A stretch of DNA of 64,000 nt from an uncultured Bacteroidales bacterium (GTDB lineage: Bacteria; Bacteroidota; Bacteroidia; Bacteroidales; UBA932): contig ONWU01000013.1 in the NCBI GenBank assembly GCA_900321655.1, positions 1 through 64,000 on the forward strand. The letters run 5' to 3'. A program made the position numbers and the translations under genes. This document shows positions 50,460-59,290 of this stretch, piece by piece. Under the pieces are notes generated by a model, which was not told where the DNA came from, did no database searches, and saw nothing but the letters and a program-made list of their open reading frames with translations. Numbering within the stretch: position 1 is the first letter of the stretch; each line of letters starts with the position of its first letter.

Positions 50460-51854
50460 GGTTTGTCCCCATGTCTCGTCTATGGCGGCGCGGGCAGCAG
50501 AATCTGCCTTTTCGCTGAGGCCGATATAAGGGTCCGGGATCTTTTCTCCCTTCAGAAGGGCTTTTCGCAGGGCGAGGGCCCTTTCTTTCTGCTCTGCGGG
50601 AGGCATCAGCGAAACGATGCTGAGAAGATAGTCTTCCATTCCCAGGATATTCACCGCCTGCACTTTTCCTTCTTTCACCAGGAACTTGAGCGTTCCCGCA
50701 TAGCGGCGCGTATCCTTGTGGTAAATGAGGAAAGAAGGCTCTGCAAAGAGGGTGGAGATGGTGTCGGCTTCGAACACCAGTTCGTCATAGAGCACCCCGT
50801 TATAGTCTATCCGGCCTTCCTGGAAGGTGACTTTCTGCGGACCGGCCCCGTCCGAGACAATCTCGAAGGAAATTTCCTGTCCGGACTCTATCTCCACTTC
50901 CACGCGGGGCTGGGTGCGCACAAGGCGCCACAGAAGGCGCTCTTGATCGGCCGCGGGCAGGGTGACGTCTTCAAAGATCTGCTCCAGCACCTTTTCGTCC
51001 AGGCGGTCGAAATCCTCGGCCCTGGGCACCACCACAAAGCCGGCCATATCCGCCGCGCCGGGAAGGATGGAAAAGCGGGCGTCTCCCACGGCAAAGTAGC
51101 ACTGAGGATGTGAGGCGCCGCGGAGGGTGACGATGGAGCGGTACTCTCCTTCGCTGAAGTACGTATAGGCGTTGAAGCGGGGTTCGGTTTCCTCCGCCAC
51201 CAGGTTCATGCAGTCCAGGAGCCGGTAAAAGAGTTTGGCCATGGACTTGGATGTAGTGGCCCGGAGAAGGAAGATGCCGCGGTGGAAGCGTTTGTAGTGG
51301 TACAGCTGGGCATCCCTTACGGAGGTGATGAACTCCATTTCCGGCCCTGTCTGTCCCGCTGCGGCCCCGCGAAGAAGACGCTCTGCGGCCCTTTCCAGCG
51401 GAAGGTATCCCTTGGGACAGGCCTGGAAATGGGCGTGCTGCGGCACGGTGGTTCCGCTGTTGGGGCTGTTGTAGAAGACGATGTAACCGGGCAGGCTGGC
51501 CGCCAGGTCCAGCATATCCGGGAAGCGGTGCCAGATGGTCTGGGGGGTGTGGATATCGCGCGTGATCACCAGGTGGTTGGGGAAGATGGGCGCCCGGTTC
51601 ACCAGGATGCTGTACTTTCTTCCTTTTCGTCCCTCGAAGGGCAGGGTGTGCTGGTGTTCCATATAGTTTTCCTCGCACAGCGGGCAGCCGTGGTCGAAGA
51701 TGGGAACCCGCCCCGGATTGGACTGCAGGGTGACCAGGATGCCGCCCAGGGGAAGCGTACGGGTGCGGGCGCTCTTGAGGTTCCGGTACTTGGCGGCCAC
51801 TGCCGGCCAAACCGACAGCTGGTCGTGGACGAATTTGTCGATATCTGTTGCCAT
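50454..51854 (-). CDS. DUF4922 protein with truncated SpoIID-like C-terminus
   Basis: 466 residues from ATG 51854. Residues 1-320 are DUF4922-like, of the HIT/GDP-galactose phosphorylase superfamily: CPLCEENYM, PIFPNHLVI, and the histidine triad region VPQHAHFQACPKG. Residues about 325-440 resemble the N-terminal part of SpoIID/LytB proteins: YAGTLKFLVKEGKVQAVNILGMEDYLLSIVS. The following SpoIID catalytic region (normally EMP...KAQAVAARTY) is absent; the chain ends GQTL. No signal peptide, so the protein should be cytoplasmic. Divergent from murI. Confidence 0.78.
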   Translation of the reverse strand: MATDIDKFVHDQLSVWPAVAAKYRNLKSARTRTLPLGGILVTLQSNPGRVPIFDHGCPLCEENYMEHQHTLPFEGRKGRKYSILVNRAPIFPNHLVITRDIHTPQTIWHRFPDMLDLAASLPGYIVFYNSPNSGTTVPQHAHFQACPKGYLPLERAAERLLRGAAAGQTGPEMEFITSVRDAQLYHYKRFHRGIFLLRATTSKSMAKLFYRLLDCMNLVAEETEPRFNAYTYFSEGEYRSIVTLRGASHPQCYFAVGDARFSILPGAADMAGFVVVPRAEDFDRLDEKVLEQIFEDVTLPAADQERLLWRLVRTQPRVEVEIESGQEISFEIVSDGAGPQKVTFQEGRIDYNGVLYDELVFEADTISTLFAEPSFLIYHKDTRRYAGTLKFLVKEGKVQAVNILGMEDYLLSIVSLMPPAEQKERALALRKALLKGEKIPDPYIGLSEKADSAARAAIDETWGQTL

Positions 51855-51881
51855 AGATTGTAAAGGTACGCATTTTTTGGC

Positions 51882-51889
51882 TATATTTG
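51882..51889 (+). promoter_or_regulatory. -7 box for murI
   Basis: TATATTTG ends seven bases before the murI ATG, so the mRNA should be leaderless or nearly so. Confidence 0.65.
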
Positions 51890-51896
51890 TATACTT

Positions 51897-52649
51897 ATGG
51901 CAAGTATCGGCATATTTGATTCCGGTAGCGGCGGCCTGTCCGTGTACAGGGAGCTTGTCAAACTGCTCCCGAAGGAAAGGTATATCTATTTCTCGGACAA
52001 CGCCCACTGCCCCTACGGAGAAAAAACGGCAGAATATATTCAGGAAAGGGCCCACATCATCACAGACTTCCTTCTGGAAAAGGGGGCCGATATCATAGTA
52101 GTGGCCTGCAACACGGCTACGGCGGCAGCCATCGCCTGTCTGAGGGAAGATTACCCGGACGTCCCCTTCATCGGGATGGAGCCGGCCGTCAAGCCCGCCG
52201 CCCTGGGGACCAGGAGCGGGGTCATCGGGGTCCTGGCCACCGCCGGCACCCTCAAGGGCTCTAAATACCTTCACACCCGCGGCCGCTTCGAAGACAACGT
52301 GAGCATAGTGGAGCACGTGGGAGATGGCTTTGTGGAGCTGGTGGAAAACGGCATCCTGGATGGCCCCAAGGCCGAGGAAACGGTTCTCAAGTCTCTCCAG
52401 CCCCTGCTGGACAAGGGGGCGGACATCATCGTTCTCGGCTGCACCCACTATCCCTTCCTGCAGCCCGTCATCGAGCGCCTCGCCGGCCCCGGCGTCCGCG
52501 TCATAGACCCTGCTCCTGCCGTGGCCCGTCAAACCCTTCACGTCCTGCAGGAAAAGGGCATCCCCACCGGGGAAGGCCCCTTCTCCATAGATCTCTATCA
52601 TTCCGGAGAACCGGAATCCCTCCAACGCATATACCAGCTGGTCCAATGA
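51897..52649 (+). CDS. murI: Glutamate racemase
   Basis: 250 residues. IGIFDSGSGGLSVYREL, then the first active-site Cys in VVACNTATAAAI and the second in LGCTHYPFL, with the family's conserved YFSDNAHCPYG. It supplies D-glutamate for peptidoglycan. It overlaps the next gene (namZ), a peptidoglycan-recycling enzyme, by four bases. Confidence 0.96.
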   Translation: MASIGIFDSGSGGLSVYRELVKLLPKERYIYFSDNAHCPYGEKTAEYIQERAHIITDFLLEKGADIIVVACNTATAAAIACLREDYPDVPFIGMEPAVKPAALGTRSGVIGVLATAGTLKGSKYLHTRGRFEDNVSIVEHVGDGFVELVENGILDGPKAEETVLKSLQPLLDKGADIIVLGCTHYPFLQPVIERLAGPGVRVIDPAPAVARQTLHVLQEKGIPTGEGPFSIDLYHSGEPESLQRIYQLVQ

Positions 52650-53884
52650 GAAAAGTCGCCCTCCTTCTGGCCGGCCTGCTATGCGCCGCCACCCTCCGTG
52701 CCCAGGTAACTACCGGCCTGGAAGTGCTGGTGGAGGAAGGCTTTGAACCCCTTCTTGGGAAGCGGGTAGGCCTTGTGACCAATCCCAGCGGAGTAGACCG
52801 TAACTTCCGCTCCACCATAGACATCCTCTTCGATGCCCCGGAAGTGAACCTCGTGGCCCTCTACGGCCCGGAGCACGGGGTGAGGGGAGACGTCTATGCC
52901 GGAGACCACGTGGCCGATGGCCGGGATGCCCGGACGGGCCTTCCCGTTTATTCCCTCTACGGCGCCACGCGGGAGCCCACCCCCGAAATGCTGAAAGGGG
53001 TGGACGTGATGGTTTACGATATCCAGGATGTGGGCGTCAGATGCTATACGTTCATCTCTACCCTGGGCCTGGTGATGCGCGCCTGCGCCAAGGCCGGCAT
53101 AGAGGTGGTGGTGCTGGACAGGCCCAATCCCCTGGGCGGCCGGAAAGTAGAGGGTTGCGTGGTGGAAGACGGCTTTTATTCCTTTGTAAGCCAGTACCGC
53201 ATTCCTTTTATCTATGGCCTCACGGTGGGGGAACTGGCCATCCTTATCAACCAGGAAGAACTCAACCGGGGGCAGCAGGGAAAACTCAAGCCCCTCCGCT
53301 GTAACCTTACGGTGGTCCCTATGCGGGGCTGGAAGCGGGACATGCTGTACAAGGACACCGGCCTTCCCTGGATCCTTCCTTCCCCCAACATTCCTTCCGT
53401 CCAGTCGGCCCTCTGCTACGGGGCTTCCGGCATAGCGGGAGAGTACGGCCTGGTAAACACCGGCGTGGGGTACACTATCCCCTTCGAAACCTTCGCGGCC
53501 GAATGGATAGAGGCCGATAAGCTGCTGGAGCGGCTTGGCCGCTACCGCATCCCCGGGGTTGTCTTCCGTCCCATCCATTACAAGCCCATTGCCGGCAGCC
53601 TCAAGGGCGTCCTCCTGCACGGGGTACAGTTCTGCTATACAGACTTTGAAGCGTGCCCGGTGAGCCTGGTCCAGTTCTACGTCCTGCAGGCTCTCATGGA
53701 GCTTTATCCGGAGAAAAACCCCTATCCCCTGAAGTCCACCGCCATGCTGGATAAGGTTTGTGGCACGGATTATGTGAGAACATCCTTCGGAAAGCGAATG
53801 AAAGTTGAGGATATCGTTGAATATTGGAGCAAGGATGTTGAGGCTTTCAGGCGGCTCTCCCAAATTTATTACCTGTACCGTTAA
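52646..53884 (+). CDS. namZ: Exo-beta-N-acetylmuramidase NamZ (DUF1343)
   Basis: 412 residues with a signal peptide (about 1-19). The conserved core includes GLVTNPSGVDRNFRSTID, LYGPEHGVRGD (active-site region), YDIQDVGVRCYTFISTLG and LDRPNPLGG. NamZ enzymes remove terminal MurNAc from peptidoglycan fragments. Coupling to murI fits wall turnover. Confidence 0.92.
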   Translation: MRKVALLLAGLLCAATLRAQVTTGLEVLVEEGFEPLLGKRVGLVTNPSGVDRNFRSTIDILFDAPEVNLVALYGPEHGVRGDVYAGDHVADGRDARTGLPVYSLYGATREPTPEMLKGVDVMVYDIQDVGVRCYTFISTLGLVMRACAKAGIEVVVLDRPNPLGGRKVEGCVVEDGFYSFVSQYRIPFIYGLTVGELAILINQEELNRGQQGKLKPLRCNLTVVPMRGWKRDMLYKDTGLPWILPSPNIPSVQSALCYGASGIAGEYGLVNTGVGYTIPFETFAAEWIEADKLLERLGRYRIPGVVFRPIHYKPIAGSLKGVLLHGVQFCYTDFEACPVSLVQFYVLQALMELYPEKNPYPLKSTAMLDKVCGTDYVRTSFGKRMKVEDIVEYWSKDVEAFRRLSQIYYLYR

Positions 53885-53902
53885 ATTAAAAACTTTAGTG
53901 CT

Positions 53903-55294
53903 ATGAGAAGGTTTGTAACAATTTCAGCTTCCCTGATGCTGGCCCTGGCCATGCTCACGGCACCCGATATGTGGGCCCAGACCCGCCGCTCTTCCAGCAG
54001 TAGCGGAAGTTCTTCCCAGCAGCAGGGCAGTTCCTCCGGATCCACCCGCTCCAGCAGTACTTCCTCTACCCGCTCCAGCGGCAGCAGTTCCACTCAGCAG
54101 CAGAGCACCCGCCGCTCCAGCGGCTCCTCCTCTGTGTCCCGCTCTTCTTCCACTACCCGTTCTTCTTCTTCCGCCACCCGCTCCAGCAGCAGCACGGTGC
54201 AGCAGCAGGAGAGCAATCGTCGCAGCAGCAGCGCCACCCGTTCTACGGGCAGCAGTGTCAGCCGTTCTACGAACAGCAGCAGCACCGGCAGCAGCAGCGC
54301 CACCCGCAGCAGCGGAACGGCCCGCTCCAGCAGCGTTACCCGTTCCAGCGGCAGTTCCTCCCTGGAGGGCACCGTGGTGAATAACGCTACGGTCTCCATC
54401 CCTCAGGATCAGCGCTCCACCGCTACGGCCCGCTCGTCCAACGTCACCCGCGGCGGTCTCACCGGAACGCCGGTAGAGATCCCCGGTCACGAGAGCTCCG
54501 AGGCCTATCGTGATCCCGGCTACAACTACCGTTACCAGAACGATGTCAGGGTGGACGACCGGCACAATATGTACCGCATCCCTCCCCGCCAGAGAGACCC
54601 TATGGCCTGGGACCGTCCCGGCTACTTCTGGGGAGACCATCCTCACTACTACGGATACCGCATCCACGCGCTGCCTCCTTCCTGGAGAAGGATCAGCCAC
54701 TGGGGCATAGACTACTATTACTACAATGGTATTTACTACCGTCCTTTCGGCGGTTCCTATGTGGTGTGCCGTCCTCCTTTCGGAACGCCCCTGGAGAGAG
54801 CCATAGACCGCGCCATCCTTCGCGCCATCCGCTTCTCCTATTACTACGATACCTATCGCACGTACGAGAGCGCCTTTGACTACTACAACGTCATCGCCCG
54901 GCAGAACCTGATCATCGCGCAGCAGAATGCCCGCATCATCGCCCGCAATTCCAACTACGCCATCAATTCCAACCGGGCCCTGTCGGCCTACGAGCTGGCC
55001 AGCCGCCTGGGGCTGGTGCAGAGCTACGCCTACGCCAATGCAGATTATTTCTACCAGGACGGCGTGTTCTATACCGTGTCCGCTTCGGGCGTGTACTCCA
55101 CCATCGTGCCTCCGGCCGGTGCCCTGGTCACCTCCCTCCCGGACGACTACGAGATCATCGTCATGGACGGCATAGAGTACTATATGGTGGATAACACCGT
55201 GTTCCGCACCATCGTCTTCGAAGGAGAACCCTACCTGGAGGTGCTGGGCCAGATGTACGGAAGCCTGTACAGCCGATACAACGTTTACCGCTAA
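53903..55294 (+). CDS. Secreted protein with long Ser/Arg/Thr-rich region and DUF6515-like end
   Basis: 463 residues with a signal peptide (about 1-25, ending MWAQ). Residues about 26-155 consist almost entirely of Ser, Arg, Thr and Gln (TRSSSSATRSSSSTVQQQE). A Tyr/Pro/Arg-rich part (GYNYRYQNDVRVDDR) leads to a C-terminal region with YYYYNGIYYRPFGGSYVV and DYFYQDGVFYTV, resembling DUF6515-type repeats. It is predicted to be exported; function unknown. The Ser-rich tract is encoded by mixed AGC/TCC/TCT codons, so it is not a simple DNA repeat. Confidence 0.8.
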   Translation: MRRFVTISASLMLALAMLTAPDMWAQTRRSSSSSGSSSQQQGSSSGSTRSSSTSSTRSSGSSSTQQQSTRRSSGSSSVSRSSSTTRSSSSATRSSSSTVQQQESNRRSSSATRSTGSSVSRSTNSSSTGSSSATRSSGTARSSSVTRSSGSSSLEGTVVNNATVSIPQDQRSTATARSSNVTRGGLTGTPVEIPGHESSEAYRDPGYNYRYQNDVRVDDRHNMYRIPPRQRDPMAWDRPGYFWGDHPHYYGYRIHALPPSWRRISHWGIDYYYYNGIYYRPFGGSYVVCRPPFGTPLERAIDRAILRAIRFSYYYDTYRTYESAFDYYNVIARQNLIIAQQNARIIARNSNYAINSNRALSAYELASRLGLVQSYAYANADYFYQDGVFYTVSASGVYSTIVPPAGALVTSLPDDYEIIVMDGIEYYMVDNTVFRTIVFEGEPYLEVLGQMYGSLYSRYNVYR

Positions 55295-55298
55295 ATAG

Positions 55299-55330
55299 AA
55301 TCCCGGTTGTGAAGGCCGGGATTTTTTTTT
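55299..55330 (+). terminator. Terminator before prfB
   Basis: AATCCCGG (55299-55306) pairs with CCGGGATT (55316-55323) and runs into nine Ts. Confidence 0.85.
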
Positions 55331-55337
55331 AACTTTG
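55330..55337 (+). promoter_or_regulatory. -7 box for prfB
   Basis: TAACTTTG, overlapping the end of the terminator T run and six bases before ATG 55344. The message would be leaderless or nearly so. Confidence 0.6.
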
Positions 55338-55343
55338 TTCCCT

Positions 55344-56486
55344 ATGATTACGCAGGAACAGATAAAGGATTTACAGGAAAGGGTGTCTTCCCTGAACGCT
55401 TGTTTGGATATTGACGGAAAACGGAAGGAGGTGGCCTCCAAGACGGAGGAAACCCTTGCTCCGGATTTCTGGGGAGACCCGAAGGCGGCGGAAGCTTTCC
55501 TGAAAAAGCTGTCCGGCATCAAGTCCTGGGTCACTTCTTACGACAAGGCCCGCAGCCAGGCCGAAGACCTGGATGTGCTGTACGAGTTTGCCAAGGACAG
55601 CCTGGGCGGTCAGGAAGAGGAAAGCCTGGAAACGGCCGAGACCAGGGAATTGGATGCGGCATACCAGCAGGCTGTAGAGGCTGTGGAGGCCCTGGAACTG
55701 CGTAATATGCTGGGCAATGAAGGGGATAACCTGGGTGCCGTCCTGACCATCAATTCCGGCGCCGGAGGCACGGAAGCCAACGACTGGAGCGCCATGCTCA
55801 TGCGCATGTACACCCGCTGGTGCGAAAGGAACGGCTACAAATATACCATTACCTCGCTCCTGGAAGGGGAGGAAGCCGGCATCAAGAGCTGCACCATAGA
55901 AGTGGAAGGGGATTACGCCTACGGCTATCTGAAGGCCGAAAACGGCGTGCACCGCCTGGTGCGCATCTCTCCGTTCAATGCCCAGGGCAAGCGCCAGACC
56001 ACCTTCTCCAGCGTGTTCGTGTACCCTCTGGTGGACGATTCCATCAATATAGAAATCAATCCCTCAGACCTGGAATGGGACACTTTCCGCAGCGGCGGCC
56101 ATGGCGGCCAGAACGTGAACAAGGTGGAAACCGGCGTCCGCGTGCGGCACATCCCTTCCGGCATCATGGTGGAGAATACGGAAACCCGCAGCCAGCAGGA
56201 CAACCGGCAGCGGGCACTCCTCATCCTCAAGTCCCGTCTGTATGATATTGAGCTCAAGAAGCGCCAGGAAAAGCAGGCCGAACTGGAAGGCCAGAAAAAG
56301 CGCATCGAGTGGGGCTCCCAGATCCGTAACTACGTCCTGCACCCTTACAAGCTGGTGAAGGACCTCAGGACTGGTTATAATACGGCCGATACGCAGGGCG
56401 TCCTGGACGGAGACCTGAACGAATTCATGAAAACCTATCTGATGGGCAAGGGCACTGCGGTGACAGACCCGGACGATTTAGACTAA
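55344..56486 (+). CDS. prfB: Peptide chain release factor 2, single frame
   Basis: 380 residues from ATG 55344. RF2-type recognition motif SPF (RISPFNAQGKRQTTFSS) and the catalytic GGQ (SGGHGGQNVNKVETG). The N-terminus LNACLDIDGKRKEV is read in one frame: the programmed +1 frameshift site (CTTTGA) that many bacteria have near codon 25 is absent. RF2 releases peptides at UGA and UAA. It is followed by a DUF1080 gene after six bases. Confidence 0.96.
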   Translation: MITQEQIKDLQERVSSLNACLDIDGKRKEVASKTEETLAPDFWGDPKAAEAFLKKLSGIKSWVTSYDKARSQAEDLDVLYEFAKDSLGGQEEESLETAETRELDAAYQQAVEAVEALELRNMLGNEGDNLGAVLTINSGAGGTEANDWSAMLMRMYTRWCERNGYKYTITSLLEGEEAGIKSCTIEVEGDYAYGYLKAENGVHRLVRISPFNAQGKRQTTFSSVFVYPLVDDSINIEINPSDLEWDTFRSGGHGGQNVNKVETGVRVRHIPSGIMVENTETRSQQDNRQRALLILKSRLYDIELKKRQEKQAELEGQKKRIEWGSQIRNYVLHPYKLVKDLRTGYNTADTQGVLDGDLNEFMKTYLMGKGTAVTDPDDLD

Positions 56487-56492
56487 ACGGAT

Positions 56493-57770
56493 ATGAAAAA
56501 GGTACTCATTCTTTTATCGGCCCTGGCCGTTATGGCCTGCGCGGCCCCCAAGGACAACACCCTCACCAAGGCGGAGAAGGCCGATGGTTGGGAGCTTCTT
56601 TTTGACGGTCAAACCCTCAATGGCTGGCGCAACTTTAACGAACCCGCCCTGGTGGGAGAATCCTGGGTGGTGGAAGATGGCACCATCGCCGCCACCGGCA
56701 AGGGAGACGATGCCCACGGCTACATTGTGACGGACCGTGTGTTTGAGAACTTCCACCTCAAGTGGGACTGGAAGATTAGCAAGGGCGGCAACAGCGGTAT
56801 GCTCTACCACGTGCAGGAAGGCCCCGAGTACGCCGTTCCCTATGTCACCGGCCCGGAGTACCAGATCATTGACGATGAGAACTTTACGGAAATGAACGAC
56901 GGTTATGTCCTGGAGCCCTGGCAGAAGTGTGCCGTAGACTATGCTATGTACGTTCCGGACTTTGATACGGCCCCGTACATCAATCCTGCCGGAGAGTGGA
57001 ACTCCTCCGAGATTATCTTCGACAACGGCCACGTAACCTATCTGATCAACGGCAAGGTGACCGTGGAGTTTGACGCCTGGACGCAGGACTGGTTCGCACG
57101 CAAGGACAGCGGTAAATGGAACAATGCACCCGAATACGGTCTTTCCCGCCGGGGTGTGATGTGCCTGCAGGACCACGGTTATCCCGCCTGGTTCAAGAAC
57201 GTGAAAGTGAAGGAATTGCCTTCGAAGCCGGTAGAAGAGACGCTGTTCAACGGAAAGGATCTCACGGGCTGGGTCAATTACGGAACCGAACTCTGGTATG
57301 TGGACGAGGAGGGCAATCTCGTCTGCGAAAGCGGTCCCGACAAGGGCTACGGCTACTTCGCTACGGAGAAGTACTACAACAACTTTGACCTGTCCCTGGA
57401 GTTCAAGCAGGAAGCCAACGGCAATTCCGGCGTGTTCATCCGTTCTACCGTGGACGGAACCAAGGTGAGCGGCTGGCAGGTGGAAGTGGCTCCCAAGGGC
57501 AGTGACACCGGCGGCATCTATGAGTCCTACGGCCGGGGCTGGCTGGTCCAGATTCCCGATGAGAAGGAGAACATCCTCAAGGAAGGGGAGTGGAACACCC
57601 TGCGTGTCCTCTGCGAGGGAGACCGCGTCCAGACCTGGCTCAACGGTGATCCTATGGTGGATATCACAGATGAAAAGATTGGCGCCGGCAACGGCCGCAT
57701 CGCCCTCCAGATCCACGACGGCGGCGGCATCAAGGTGCGCTGGCGCAACCTGAAGGTGAAAACCCTGTAA
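56493..57770 (+). CDS. Lipoprotein with two DUF1080 domains
   Basis: 425 residues, lipobox ending at Cys16 (LAVMAC). Two tandem DUF1080 (3-keto-disaccharide hydrolase) domains: WELLFDGQTLNGWRNF (about 32-47) and ETLFNGKDLTGWVNYG (about 250-265). Each is followed by NSGMLYHV or NSGVFIRST and EYQIIDDE or WQVEVAP. The family is a jelly-roll fold implicated in keto-glycoside hydrolysis, often partnered with Gfo/Idh/MocA oxidoreductases, and one is encoded 2.2 kb downstream. Confidence 0.88.
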   Translation: MKKVLILLSALAVMACAAPKDNTLTKAEKADGWELLFDGQTLNGWRNFNEPALVGESWVVEDGTIAATGKGDDAHGYIVTDRVFENFHLKWDWKISKGGNSGMLYHVQEGPEYAVPYVTGPEYQIIDDENFTEMNDGYVLEPWQKCAVDYAMYVPDFDTAPYINPAGEWNSSEIIFDNGHVTYLINGKVTVEFDAWTQDWFARKDSGKWNNAPEYGLSRRGVMCLQDHGYPAWFKNVKVKELPSKPVEETLFNGKDLTGWVNYGTELWYVDEEGNLVCESGPDKGYGYFATEKYYNNFDLSLEFKQEANGNSGVFIRSTVDGTKVSGWQVEVAPKGSDTGGIYESYGRGWLVQIPDEKENILKEGEWNTLRVLCEGDRVQTWLNGDPMVDITDEKIGAGNGRIALQIHDGGGIKVRWRNLKVKTL

Positions 57771-57784
57771 TCAGCTTGGCAGAA

Positions 57785-59290
57785 ATGGAACAGATCAACT
57801 ACGCATACGTATCGGACAAGTACCAGTACACGATGGGAAAGTCCTATCTGGACTGCGGCAAGCAGGACCAGATTGCCGTTTTCAATCTCTTTTACCGCCA
57901 GGCCCCGGAAAACAACAACTGGGCGGTGGTGAGCGGCACGGAAGAAGTCATTGAACTGGTGAAGGGGCTGGGAACGGAGCCCGAGGAATTCTACGAGAAG
58001 TTCCTCCCCGGGGAAGAGTACCGGGAGTTCCGTAAGTTCCTCACCACGATGAAGTTCACCGGAGACCTCTACACCATGCGGGAGGGGGAGATCGTATTCC
58101 CCAACCAGCCCATCGTGACGGTAGTGGCCCCGCTGGTACAGGCCCAGGTGCTGGAAACCCCTATGTTGTGCATCCTGAACCACCAGATGGCCGTGGCCAC
58201 CAAGGCTTCCCGCGTGTGCCGCAGCACGGACAAACCGGTTTCGGAGTTCGGCTCCCGCCGCGCCCACGGTCCCTGGGCGGCGGTGTTCGGAGGAAAGGCG
58301 GCCCAGATTGCGGGCTGCGCCAGTTCTTCCAACATCCTCACCGGCGCGTTCAACAACGTGCCCTCCTCCGGCACCATGGCCCACAGTTTCATCACCTCCT
58401 ACGGCAGCACTGTAGAAGGGGAGCACAAGGCCTTCTGCGACTATATCAAAACCCACAGGGGAGAAAACCTCATTCTCCTGATAGATACCTACGATACCCT
58501 TAAGTGCGGCATCAAGAATGCCATCCGCTCCTTCCAGGAGAACGGGATTGACGATAATTATGCTCCCGGCTACGGCATCCGCCTGGACAGCGGAGACCTG
58601 GCGTACCTCTCGCAGGAAGTGCGCCGCATCCTGGATGAACACGGCTGCAAGAGGTGCAAGATCTTCGCCACCAACGGCCTGGACGAATACCTCATCACAG
58701 ACCTGGAGAGACAGGGTGCCCGGATAGACAGCTACGGCGTGGGAGATGCCATCGCCACTTCCAAGGCGGCTCCCTGCTTCGGCAATGTGTACAAACTGGT
58801 GCAGATCAACGGAGAACCCGTCCTCAAGCGCTCGGAGGACAAGATCAAGCTCATCAACCCCGGCTTCCAGATCACCTGGCGTCTGTCGGCCCAGGACAAG
58901 GAGAAGGGCAATTCCCTGGACGGCTATGTCTTCAAGGCCGATGTCACCTGTCTTCGCGGTGACGCCATGGACCTGGCCATCCAGCAGGGAAAGACCATCA
59001 CCATCCGGGACGAGTACGATTCCTTCAAGACCAAGACCTTCGAGGAAGGCACCTACGATGCCCGTCCGCTGCAGTTGCAGTCTGTCAAGGGCGGAGAACG
59101 CATAGCCCCGTACTACGACCTCCAGACCAAGAAGGCCTTCTACAAGGACAACCTCCATCATTTCTCTCCGGCCGAACGCCGCCTCATCAACCCCCACTAC
59201 TACAAGGTGGATATCTCTGACGATCTCTACAACCTGAAGATGTCCATCATCGGCAAGCTGGTGAAGGAGATTGAGGAGTTTGACATCTAA
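57785..59290 (+). CDS. pncB: Nicotinate phosphoribosyltransferase
   Basis: 501 residues from ATG 57785. YQYTMGKSYLDCGKQD start, the conserved SEFGSRRAHGP, GTMAHSFI (with the phosphorylated-His region), DTYDTLKCGIKNAI and GIRLDSGDLAYLS. It converts nicotinate to NaMN in NAD salvage. Its stop overlaps the pncA start. Confidence 0.95.
   Translation: MEQINYAYVSDKYQYTMGKSYLDCGKQDQIAVFNLFYRQAPENNNWAVVSGTEEVIELVKGLGTEPEEFYEKFLPGEEYREFRKFLTTMKFTGDLYTMREGEIVFPNQPIVTVVAPLVQAQVLETPMLCILNHQMAVATKASRVCRSTDKPVSEFGSRRAHGPWAAVFGGKAAQIAGCASSSNILTGAFNNVPSSGTMAHSFITSYGSTVEGEHKAFCDYIKTHRGENLILLIDTYDTLKCGIKNAIRSFQENGIDDNYAPGYGIRLDSGDLAYLSQEVRRILDEHGCKRCKIFATNGLDEYLITDLERQGARIDSYGVGDAIATSKAAPCFGNVYKLVQINGEPVLKRSEDKIKLINPGFQITWRLSAQDKEKGNSLDGYVFKADVTCLRGDAMDLAIQQGKTITIRDEYDSFKTKTFEEGTYDARPLQLQSVKGGERIAPYYDLQTKKAFYKDNLHHFSPAERRLINPHYYKVDISDDLYNLKMSIIGKLVKEIEEFDI

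Noticed and set aside
51855..52646. Extension of the DUF4922 gene across murI
   Set aside because: It runs antisense to murI; ATG 51854 is just outside murI and begins the conserved DUF4922 sequence.
55350..55430. Programmed frameshift in prfB
   Set aside because: No TGA in frame near codon 25; a single frame covers the whole protein.
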